In this document: positions 8,545-15,525 of the stretch, one piece after another
How positions within the stretch are numbered: position 1 is the first letter of the stretch
Layout of the letters: each line of letters starts with the position of its first letter
Assembly: GCF_030519375.1 (NCBI RefSeq)
Contig: NZ_JAUMKB010000016.1
Span: 43,991 to 107,990 of the forward strand
Direction of reading: 5' to 3'
Length of the DNA stretch: 64,000 bases
From: Mucilaginibacter tolerans
GTDB taxonomy: Bacteria > Bacteroidota > Bacteroidia > Sphingobacteriales > Sphingobacteriaceae
Position numbers and translations under genes: made by a program
Notes under the pieces: generated by a model
Told to the model about the DNA's origin: nothing
Seen by the model: only the letters and a program-made list of their open reading frames with translations
Databases searched by the model: none

Positions 8545-9600
8545 ATGAGAACCATCAAGGGGCCGGCAATCTTTTTGGCGCAATTCATCGGCGACCAGGA
8601 ACCGTTTAATAACTTAACATCGATATGTAAATGGGCAAAGAGCCTTGGTTACAAGGGCGTGCAACTGCCTACAAATGATACCCGTTTTATCGATCTTCAA
8701 AAAGCAGCCGAAAGCAAAACTTATGCTGATGAGATAAAAGGGCAGGTGAATTCTTGTGGATTAGAAATCACGGAATTGTCTACCCACTTACAAGGGCAAT
8801 TAGTTGCTGTAAACCCTGTTTACGATACCCTTTTTGACGCATTTGCACCACAAGCTTATAAAAATAATCCTGTTGAACGTCAGAAATGGGCTGTTCAGCA
8901 GGTTAAATATGCAGCTAAAGCATCGCAAAATTTAGGATTGAATGCGTCTGTTACATTCAGCGGTGCATTGCTTTGGCCAATGGTTTACCCGTGGCCGCAA
9001 CGCCCTGCCGGTTTGGTTGAAACTGGTTTTAAAGAATTAGCCAAACGCTGGAGACCTATACTAGATTATTACGAAGAGTGTGGTATCGATTTATGCTACG
9101 AAATTCATCCGGGTGAAGATTTGCATGACGGCATTACTTATGAAATGTTCCTGGATCATGTCGATCAGCATAAGCGTGCCTGCCTGTTGTACGATCCTTC
9201 ACACTTTGTACTGCAATGCCTCGATTATCTGGAATACATTGATAATTATCATGAGCGGATCAAAATGTTCCATGTGAAGGATGCTGAGTTTAACCCAACG
9301 GGCAAGCAAGGTGTTTATTGCGGTTACCAGAATTGGGTTGAACGTGCAGGTCGTTTCCGTTCGTTAGGGGATGGTCAGGTTGATTTTAAAAGTATTTTTA
9401 GTAAATTGACTCAATATGATTATACAGGATGGGCTGTGCTGGAGTGGGAGTGCGCACTGAAACATCCGGAAGATGGTGCAAGAGAAGGTGCCGGATTTAT
9501 TAAAGATCATATTATAAGGGTAACGGAAAAAGCATTTGATGATTTTGCCGCCTCCGGATCAGACGAAACTTTTAATCGCAGGTTACTGGGATTAGAATAA
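8545..9600 (+). CDS. Sugar phosphate isomerase/epimerase family protein
   Basis: This 351-residue xylose-isomerase-like TIM barrel has no signal peptide. Visible motifs are YKGVQLPTND, the metal-binding ELSTHLQGQ, CYEIHPGEDLHDG, LLYDPSHFVLQ, MFHVKDAEF and a terminal AVLEWEC glutamate. This branch often sits beside cytoplasmic Gfo/Idh/MocA genes, as here (5-base gap). It would isomerise, epimerise or dehydrate a keto sugar; the exact substrate cannot be read from sequence. It is longer than the exported homologues of about 290 residues, with an insertion around VSFS/LWPMVYPWPQRP. Confidence 0.9.
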   Translation: MRTIKGPAIFLAQFIGDQEPFNNLTSICKWAKSLGYKGVQLPTNDTRFIDLQKAAESKTYADEIKGQVNSCGLEITELSTHLQGQLVAVNPVYDTLFDAFAPQAYKNNPVERQKWAVQQVKYAAKASQNLGLNASVTFSGALLWPMVYPWPQRPAGLVETGFKELAKRWRPILDYYEECGIDLCYEIHPGEDLHDGITYEMFLDHVDQHKRACLLYDPSHFVLQCLDYLEYIDNYHERIKMFHVKDAEFNPTGKQGVYCGYQNWVERAGRFRSLGDGQVDFKSIFSKLTQYDYTGWAVLEWECALKHPEDGAREGAGFIKDHIIRVTEKAFDDFAASGSDETFNRRLLGLE

Positions 9601-9653
9601 TCATCGCCTTGTAATTAAACTAAAGAAACCAATATAACCCTAAAATAAAATTC

Positions 9654-10865
9654 ATGCAGACTATAAACCGTACTCAACTCTTTCGGGCAAGTTGTTTGTC
9701 CCTTTTAGTTACCTCACTGTCATTTGGTATTCGTGCCGGCATCCTAAATAAACTGGGCACCGATTTTCAGTTGGATAAAGCACAATTAGCTTCAATCACC
9801 GCAACTGCTTTTTATGGATTCCCTATAGCTGTAGTCATCGGTGGTTTTATAGTTGATATCATCGGAATGAAACGATTGCTGGTAATGGCATTCTTGTTCC
9901 ATCTGGCAGGGATACTATTAACAATTTTTGCCCAGGGATTTTGGACATTATATATCTCAACTCTGTTAGTCGGACTTGCAAACGGGACAGTTGAGGCAGC
10001 GTGTAATCCTTTGGTAACTTCGTTATATACCGATAATAAAACAACCAAACTGAATCACTTTCACTTATGGTTTCCCGGAGGCATAGTGATTGGCACATTG
10101 ATCGTGCTTCTGTTGAATAAGATTGGCTTGGGCTGGCAGATACAGGTAGGCTTAATGCTTATTCCTACGTTGGTATATGGCTATCTATTCTCTAAACTGG
10201 ATTTCCCTGTTACCGAAAGGGTTGCTTCCGGTGTTTCAACTGCAGGAATGTACCGGGCGCTTTGGAACCCACTATTTATTTTCATGTTCATTTGTATGTT
10301 CGGAACAGCTATAACCGAATTGTTTACTGGACAGTGGATAGATGTATTGTTAAAGAATGTCACTGACAATGCGATCCTTATATTAACACTCGATACTGGT
10401 GTAATGGTGGTTGGCCGCGCATTTGCCAAACCTGTATTAAAACTTTTTCCACCACAGGTGTTATTGTTAATATCAACTACATTGGCTGCTTTAGGAATAT
10501 ATCTGCTAAGTACCGTAACTGGTCCGGCAATATATGGTGCGGCTGTTATATTTGGTATGGGGGTTTGTTATTTTTGGCCCACCATGCTTGGGTTTGTCAA
10601 TCAAAACCTGCCAAAAACAGGTGCAGTTGGCTTAAACCTGATGGGCGGTGCTGGTATGTTTGCTGTATCTATCTACACCATATTCATGGGCTCATATTAT
10701 GATAACATTGTTAAAGAGGCAAATGGTGATAACAGCTTTGCAGGACAAAAAATATTACAGACAACACTGGTTATTCCGATCGCATTAATAGTAGCTTTTG
10801 GCGGTTTAGTATTATATATGCGTTATAAAAACAAAACACAACCGATAGCTAATCCGGTAGTTTAA
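9654..10865 (+). CDS. MFS sugar transporter
   Basis: This 403-residue hydrophobic protein has about 12 predicted membrane segments. The N-terminal half carries SFGIRAGILNKLGTDFQLDKAQLASITATAFYGFP, typical of the sugar-MFS (FucP/GluP-like) family found in Bacteroidota. FHLWFPGGIVIG in the middle and GMGVCYFWPTMLGFVNQ late are also characteristic. It lies within the cluster (53 bases after the TIM barrel) and probably brings the monosaccharide or keto sugar released in the periplasm into the cell. The substrate is inferred from context only. Confidence 0.88.
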   Translation: MQTINRTQLFRASCLSLLVTSLSFGIRAGILNKLGTDFQLDKAQLASITATAFYGFPIAVVIGGFIVDIIGMKRLLVMAFLFHLAGILLTIFAQGFWTLYISTLLVGLANGTVEAACNPLVTSLYTDNKTTKLNHFHLWFPGGIVIGTLIVLLLNKIGLGWQIQVGLMLIPTLVYGYLFSKLDFPVTERVASGVSTAGMYRALWNPLFIFMFICMFGTAITELFTGQWIDVLLKNVTDNAILILTLDTGVMVVGRAFAKPVLKLFPPQVLLLISTTLAALGIYLLSTVTGPAIYGAAVIFGMGVCYFWPTMLGFVNQNLPKTGAVGLNLMGGAGMFAVSIYTIFMGSYYDNIVKEANGDNSFAGQKILQTTLVIPIALIVAFGGLVLYMRYKNKTQPIANPVV

Positions 10866-10920
10866 AAAATTTATAAATTGCGCTTAATTAAAATTTAATC
10901 AAGCTATAATAACCTCTAAA

Positions 10921-11358
10921 ATGAAAAAGACATTCATCGTTCTGGGCTTAAGCCTTGCACTCGCTGCTTGCGGCGGCAGTAAATCTAACAGCGGATCAGC
11001 TGACAGCACATCAGCTGCTAACAAAACCGCTACGGCAAGCAATTCCGATGCAGCGCAGGATACAGCGGCAAGCCATAACGGTACTGAGAAAACTGCGGGA
11101 ACGCCTTCAGCAGCGGGAGCTCAATTGATTGCTAAATCAGACTGCGGCACTTGCCATAAAGAACAAGAAAAACTGATTGGCCCCGCCTTCGCAGATGTGG
11201 CAAAAAAATATACTTCGTCGGATGCTGATACGCTGGCTAACAAAATCATTAAAGGTGGTAGCGGCCACTGGGGAACAGTTCCAATGAGCCCGCACCCAAC
11301 CATTTCTGTGGGCGACGCCAAATCAATGGTTAATTATATTTTATCCTTGAAAAAATAG
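10921..11358 (+). CDS. Lipoprotein c-type cytochrome
   Basis: This 145-residue protein has a lipoprotein signal (LALAAC, Cys17), then a low-complexity Ser/Ala/Thr linker (about residues 18-65), then a class I cytochrome c domain. CGTCH at C75-C78-H79 binds heme, and M122 in VPMSPHP is the likely sixth ligand. The LIGPAFADVAKKY segment is typical of monoheme cytochrome c551-like domains. In 3-ketolactose and glucose dehydrogenase systems a cytochrome subunit takes electrons from the GMC flavoprotein, so this is the probable acceptor for one or both GMC pairs. It is tethered to a membrane facing the periplasm. Confidence 0.9.
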   Translation: MKKTFIVLGLSLALAACGGSKSNSGSADSTSAANKTATASNSDAAQDTAASHNGTEKTAGTPSAAGAQLIAKSDCGTCHKEQEKLIGPAFADVAKKYTSSDADTLANKIIKGGSGHWGTVPMSPHPTISVGDAKSMVNYILSLKK

Positions 11359-11390
11359 GGATATAAACTTCTTATCCAAATAAACAAACC

Positions 11391-12641
11391 ATGACCGCAG
11401 GTATCCGGGTTAAACTATCTACGATGATGTTCCTCGAGTTTTTTATCTGGGGGGCATGGTTTGTTACCATGGGCACGTATCTGACCAAGGGACTTCATTC
11501 GACCGATGTTCAAAGCGCAACAGCTTATGCAACACAATCATTTGGAGCTATCATCGCCCCATTCATTGTAGGCCTTATTGCCGATAAGTATTTTTCTGCA
11601 CAAAAAATTCTGGGCGTTTTGCACCTGTTTGGCGCAGCATTAATGTACTATGAATATAAAGCACCCGACTTTGGTGGTTTTTATCCGGGTATATTGGCTT
11701 ACATGATCATTTATATGCCGACTCTGGCATTAGTGAATTCGGTTTCCTTCAAACAAATGGCCAATCCCAGTAAAGAGTTTCCGCCAATTCGTATTTTTGG
11801 AACAGGTGGATGGATAGCTGCAGGATTGATCATTGGGTGGCTGCAATGGGAGCAAAAAGGGGCGTTATCCTCGACATTCTTAATGGCTTCTATAGCTTCC
11901 TTAGGCTTGGGTTTATTGAGCTTTACCCTGCCTGATACTCCGCCCGCAAAAAAAGGTCAGAAAACATCGCTTGGTGATATTATAGGCCTTGATTCGATTG
12001 GCTTATTAAAGAATAGATCTTACCTGGTATTCTTCCTGGCATCGATTGCTATTTGTATTCCCCTGGCATTTTACTACAATTTCACCAATCCTTTCTTAAA
12101 TGAAGTAGGTATGAAATCAGCCGCGGGGGTTCAAACTTTAGGACAGTTCTCCGAATTAGGCTTTATGGCCTTAATGCCATTCTTTTTTGTGCGTTTGGGT
12201 GTCAAGAAAATGCTTGCATTTGGTATGTTGGCCTGGGCGCTGCGCTACGTATGTTTTGCTTATGGCGACGTAGGCGCAAATTACTGGATGTTAATTGCTG
12301 GCATAGTACTGCACGGCGTTTGTTATGACTTCTTTTTTGTCACAGGATATATTTACACAGACAGACTGGCTGGTGATCGCTTTAAAAGTGCAGCGCAGGG
12401 GTTTATTACATTGGCAACATATGGCGTGGGTATGCTGATCGGCTTTTCGATCGCCGGATCGGTAGTTGGCCACTGGCAAACATCTCCGACTTCACATAAC
12501 TGGCAATCTATTTGGTTGGTGCCGTGTGGAATCGCAATAGTGGTATTGCTATTATTTATGTTGCTTTTTACCGATAAGAACAAAACAGAAACACAACCAG
12601 GATTAGATATTGAGGAACCTTCCGCAAACCTGGAAATATAA
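11391..12641 (+). CDS. NupG-like MFS permease (nucleoside/H+ symporter family)
   Basis: This 416-residue integral membrane protein has about 12 membrane segments. The start MFLEFFIWGAWFVTMGTYL and the following YATQSFGAIIAPFIVGLIADKYF match the nucleoside-H+ symporter family, and GVCYDFFFVTGYIYTD is a strong family signature. Many Bacteroidota members sit in sugar-oxidation clusters with Gfo/Idh/MocA genes rather than nucleoside genes, and their real substrates are unknown. It is 32 bases after the cytochrome gene. A charged, Pro/Glu-rich C-terminal tail ends the protein. Confidence 0.88.
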   Translation: MTAGIRVKLSTMMFLEFFIWGAWFVTMGTYLTKGLHSTDVQSATAYATQSFGAIIAPFIVGLIADKYFSAQKILGVLHLFGAALMYYEYKAPDFGGFYPGILAYMIIYMPTLALVNSVSFKQMANPSKEFPPIRIFGTGGWIAAGLIIGWLQWEQKGALSSTFLMASIASLGLGLLSFTLPDTPPAKKGQKTSLGDIIGLDSIGLLKNRSYLVFFLASIAICIPLAFYYNFTNPFLNEVGMKSAAGVQTLGQFSELGFMALMPFFFVRLGVKKMLAFGMLAWALRYVCFAYGDVGANYWMLIAGIVLHGVCYDFFFVTGYIYTDRLAGDRFKSAAQGFITLATYGVGMLIGFSIAGSVVGHWQTSPTSHNWQSIWLVPCGIAIVVLLLFMLLFTDKNKTETQPGLDIEEPSANLEI

Positions 12642-12645
12642 CTTA

Positions 12646-12737
12646 ATTTGAAAATGTATCGATTTGAAGATTTGGAAATTAACAAGCACATGATCCGCAA
12701 ATCATTTTCAAATTATCACACTTTCAAATTTTCAAAT
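12646..12737. repeat. Intergenic inverted repeat of TTTGAAAAT words
   Basis: The left side holds ATTTGAAAATGT and GATTTGAAGATTTGG. The right side holds CAAATCATTTTCAAATT and TTTCAAATTTTCAAAT, so the 106-base gap can fold back on itself. It is the third dyad-bearing gap in this gene cluster, made from different words than those at 5042 and 7239. Confidence 0.45.
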
Positions 12738-12747
12738 AAACTAACCA

Positions 12748-13638
12748 ATGAATAACTCACAAAATCGTCGGTCGGCAATTAAGAACCTGATTGCAGGCAC
12801 GGCCGCAATAACCGCATCTGGAATGATATCATCGTTCACCTCGCCTGCCGATAACGAGCAGGAATTTGCTCCTTTAAAAGGAAATATCAATCACTCGGTA
12901 AGCCCATGGTGCTACAGCGAACTGACACTGGACCAATTGTGCGAAGTGTCTAAAAGTATTGGCATCAAAGGAGTCGACCTATGTGGCCCAAAGGACTGGC
13001 CTACGCTACAAAAACATGGTATGTATTCACCGATGTGCAACGGAGCCGAAATCAACCTCACAGATGGTTTCGGTGATAAACAGTTCCACGCAACTTTGCA
13101 GAAAAACTATACCGAAATGATTCCACTGGTGGAAAAGAACGGCTATACCAATCTAATCTGTTTTAGCGGTAGCCGCAGGGGAAAAAGTGATGAAGAAGGC
13201 TGGAAAAACTGTGAAGAAGGACTGAAGCCGCTGGTGGCGCTAGCCGAAAAACATAAGGTAGTTTTATGCATGGAGCTGTTGAACAGCAAAATTGACCATA
13301 AGGATTATCAATGTGATCGCGTAGAGTGGGGTGTAGAGTTGGCAAAACGCATTAATTCTGAAAACTTTAAGCTGTTGTTTGATATTTATCATATGCAGAT
13401 AATGGAAGGTGATATCATCAGAAACATTAATGATTATCATAAATATATCGCTCATTTTCATACTGGCGGCATACCCGGCAGGCACGAGATTGATGATACG
13501 CAAGAATTGTATTATCCTGCAGTAATGAAAGCCATTGCTGCAACCGGCTTTAAAGGTTATGTGGGACAGGAATTTGTCCCTAAGGAGAAAGATAAAATTG
13601 GATCGCTGCGCAAAGCGATTCAAATATGTGATGTGTAA
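12748..13638 (+). CDS. Hydroxypyruvate isomerase-like TIM barrel, Tat-exported
   Basis: This 296-residue TIM barrel has a twin-arginine-type leader (NRRSAIKNLIAGTAAITASGMISS). Barrel motifs are GIKGVDLCGPKDWPTL, NLICFSGSRRG, VVLCMELLNSKIDHKDYQCD, LLFDIYHMQIMEGD, IAHFHTGGIPGRHEID and YVGQEFVP, matching the Hyi branch of the sugar isomerase superfamily. Hydroxypyruvate isomerase itself is cytoplasmic. Export plus context makes a role on a periplasmic keto sugar more likely, which is inference. It lies 31 bases before the next TIM-barrel gene. Confidence 0.87.
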   Translation: MNNSQNRRSAIKNLIAGTAAITASGMISSFTSPADNEQEFAPLKGNINHSVSPWCYSELTLDQLCEVSKSIGIKGVDLCGPKDWPTLQKHGMYSPMCNGAEINLTDGFGDKQFHATLQKNYTEMIPLVEKNGYTNLICFSGSRRGKSDEEGWKNCEEGLKPLVALAEKHKVVLCMELLNSKIDHKDYQCDRVEWGVELAKRINSENFKLLFDIYHMQIMEGDIIRNINDYHKYIAHFHTGGIPGRHEIDDTQELYYPAVMKAIAATGFKGYVGQEFVPKEKDKIGSLRKAIQICDV

Positions 13639-13669
13639 TAACTTAACCAATCTATCTAAGCAATAAATA

Positions 13670-14548
13670 ATGACTACAAGAAGAAAATTTCTGGCCCAGG
13701 CCGGATTAGCAACGGCGGGAGTATTTGTCGCCCCATCGCTGCTGAAGGCTGTTTCCGTACATAAACCAGGTATACAATTATATTCATTGCGCGATCAGTT
13801 GCCAAAGGATGTAAAAGGTGTGATAGGCAAAGTGGCTAAAGCTGGCTATAAAGAGGTTGAAACGTTTGGCTATGATGCGAAAACGGGCTACTGGGGCTTA
13901 CAGTCAAAAGATTTTGCCAAGCTTCTAAAAGATAATGGCCTGAGCTCACCAAGCGGTCACTATGGCATCGACTCTTTCTTTGGAAAGGGTGATACCGAAG
14001 ATCTGAAACGCTATATGGAAGTGGCGAATACTATCGGGCAAAGCTATATCATTATCCCTTCATTAAATGGTGAATTCATCAAAACGGTTGACGAGTGCAA
14101 AACTGTAGCTGAAAAAATGAATAAAGCGGCTGATCTTTTAAAAACAGCTAACTTAAAACTGGGCTACCATAACCACAATTTTGAATGGAAACCACTTGGC
14201 GGAGGTGCGACCTTTTATGATACTATCCTGAAAGAAACTGACCCTAAGCTGGTACACATGGAGATGGATATTTTCTGGGTAGTTCGCGCGGGTCAAAATC
14301 CTATTGAGATACTGGCGAAACATCCGGGAAGGTTTGCTTTCGCCCACGTGAAAGACAGAGACAAAGTAAAAACCGATCTGAACACAGAAATAGGTAAAGG
14401 CAGTATTGATTTTAAGGCCATTATTCCGAAAGCAAAAGCTGCGGGTGTAAGACACTTTATGATGGAGCAGGAAAACTTCACCAACATTGATCCGTTTGTG
14501 AGCATTACCCAGAGCTGCTATTACATGAAGAATACACTAAACATATAA
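13670..14548 (+). CDS. Sugar phosphate isomerase/epimerase family protein, Tat-exported
   Basis: This 292-residue TIM barrel has a clear Tat leader (TTRRKFLAQAGLATAGVFVAPSLLKA). Motifs: KPGIQLYSLRDQLPKD, YKEVETFGYDAKTGYW, SGHYGID, LGYHNHNFEWKPLGGG, HMEMDIFWVVRAGQNP, FAFAHVKDRD and a terminal FMMEQENF. It is a paralogue of the truncated protein at the left edge. Exported members are candidates for the lyase/hydratase step on 3-keto-glycosides, with a metal ion held by the Glu/Asp/His set above. The gene is followed 28 bases later by the DUF1080 gene. Confidence 0.9.
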   Translation: MTTRRKFLAQAGLATAGVFVAPSLLKAVSVHKPGIQLYSLRDQLPKDVKGVIGKVAKAGYKEVETFGYDAKTGYWGLQSKDFAKLLKDNGLSSPSGHYGIDSFFGKGDTEDLKRYMEVANTIGQSYIIIPSLNGEFIKTVDECKTVAEKMNKAADLLKTANLKLGYHNHNFEWKPLGGGATFYDTILKETDPKLVHMEMDIFWVVRAGQNPIEILAKHPGRFAFAHVKDRDKVKTDLNTEIGKGSIDFKAIIPKAKAAGVRHFMMEQENFTNIDPFVSITQSCYYMKNTLNI

Positions 14549-14576
14549 TACCAATTGTTCAAACCAAACTAAATTA

Positions 14577-15344
14577 ATGATGAAAAAAACGATCATATTA
14601 ACCGCCCTGTTAGCAGGAGGGGCTGTTATGGCGTTCGCGCAGCAAGCAAAACCCGAAGACACCGAAACTTGGGAACCAATTCCCAAAGTTGTTACCCCCG
14701 GTGCAACTTTTAAAGATGCTCCTTCGGATGCAATTATACTTTTTGACGGCAAAAATCTGGATGAATGGGTTCAAAATGCTGATGGCTCGCCAGCAAAATG
14801 GGATGTTGCTGATGGCATATTGACCGTGAACAAGAACTACGGTAACATTGAAACCAAACGCAAATTCAACAGTTATCAGTTGCATTTAGAATGGCGCGTA
14901 CCTGCCAATATCACTGGTAGCGGACAGGCAAGAGGCAACAGTGGATTGTTCCTGGCATCAACTGGTAAAGGTGACGCAGGTTACGAATTGCAGGTTTTGG
15001 ATTCGTACAATAACAAAACTTACGTGAATGGTATGGCAGGAAGCTTGTACAAACAAGCTATTCCGCTCGCAAACCCGGGCCGCAAACCCGGTGAGTGGCA
15101 GACTTATGATGTGATTTGGAATGCACCTGCATTTAACACAGACGGTACTGTTAAAACGCCTGCCCATGCTACTGTATTCTTCAATGGTGTATTGGTCGAA
15201 AATAATTTTGAGTTGAAAGGCCCAACCTTGTACATCGGTAAACCTGAGTACAAAGCTCATGGGGCATGTCCTATCAAATTACAAGCACATGGCGACAAAA
15301 GTGAGCCGTTAAGCTTCCGCAACATTTGGATACGCGAGTTATAA
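14577..15344 (+). CDS. DUF1080 / 3-keto-disaccharide hydrolase family protein, secreted
   Basis: This 255-residue protein has a Sec signal peptide (MMKKTIILTALLAGGAVMAFAQQ) and one concanavalin-like DUF1080 domain. Its marks are ILFDGKNLDEWV near the start, KWDVADGILTVNKNYGNIETKRKFNSYQLHLEWRVP, the GNSGLFLAS/GYELQVLDSYNN core, and a final LQAHGDKSEPLSFRNIWIREL. Members have been shown to cleave 3-keto-glycosides, and it is the strongest single pointer to that chemistry in this cluster. ATG codons at 14577 and 14580 are both usable. It is the last gene before the terminator at 15363. Confidence 0.9.
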   Translation: MMKKTIILTALLAGGAVMAFAQQAKPEDTETWEPIPKVVTPGATFKDAPSDAIILFDGKNLDEWVQNADGSPAKWDVADGILTVNKNYGNIETKRKFNSYQLHLEWRVPANITGSGQARGNSGLFLASTGKGDAGYELQVLDSYNNKTYVNGMAGSLYKQAIPLANPGRKPGEWQTYDVIWNAPAFNTDGTVKTPAHATVFFNGVLVENNFELKGPTLYIGKPEYKAHGACPIKLQAHGDKSEPLSFRNIWIREL

Positions 15345-15362
15345 TCTTAAAAACTAAATAAT

Positions 15363-15400
15363 AAAAAAGGGTTGCCAACTGGTTGGCGACCCTTTTTTAT
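15363..15400 (+). terminator. Intrinsic terminator closing the carbohydrate-oxidation cluster
   Basis: GGGTTGCCAAC (15369-15379) pairs with GTTGGCGACCC (15382-15392) with one G-U pair. A-rich left flank and T-rich right flank (six T) extend the stem. It lies 18 bases after the DUF1080 stop. Confidence 0.9.
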
Positions 15401-15461
15401 TGCTTTTGTAACAAATATATTGATGATTCAGTCGTTGACAGTTAATGCCACATAATAACTG

Positions 15462-15490
15462 TTTGTCCAACATTTTTTAGATTATATTTG
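15462..15490 (+). promoter_or_regulatory. Bacteroidota-type promoter (TTTG, 17 bases, TATATTTG)
   Basis: TTTG at 15462-15465 and TATATTTG at 15483-15490 match the -33 TTG and -7 TAnnTTTG elements with 17-base spacing. The site lies between the terminator and the ATG at 15526, so it should start a new unit. Confidence 0.6.
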
Positions 15491-15525
15491 TCATTCATAA
15501 CCTAAAAAACATACTTCTTACCAAC

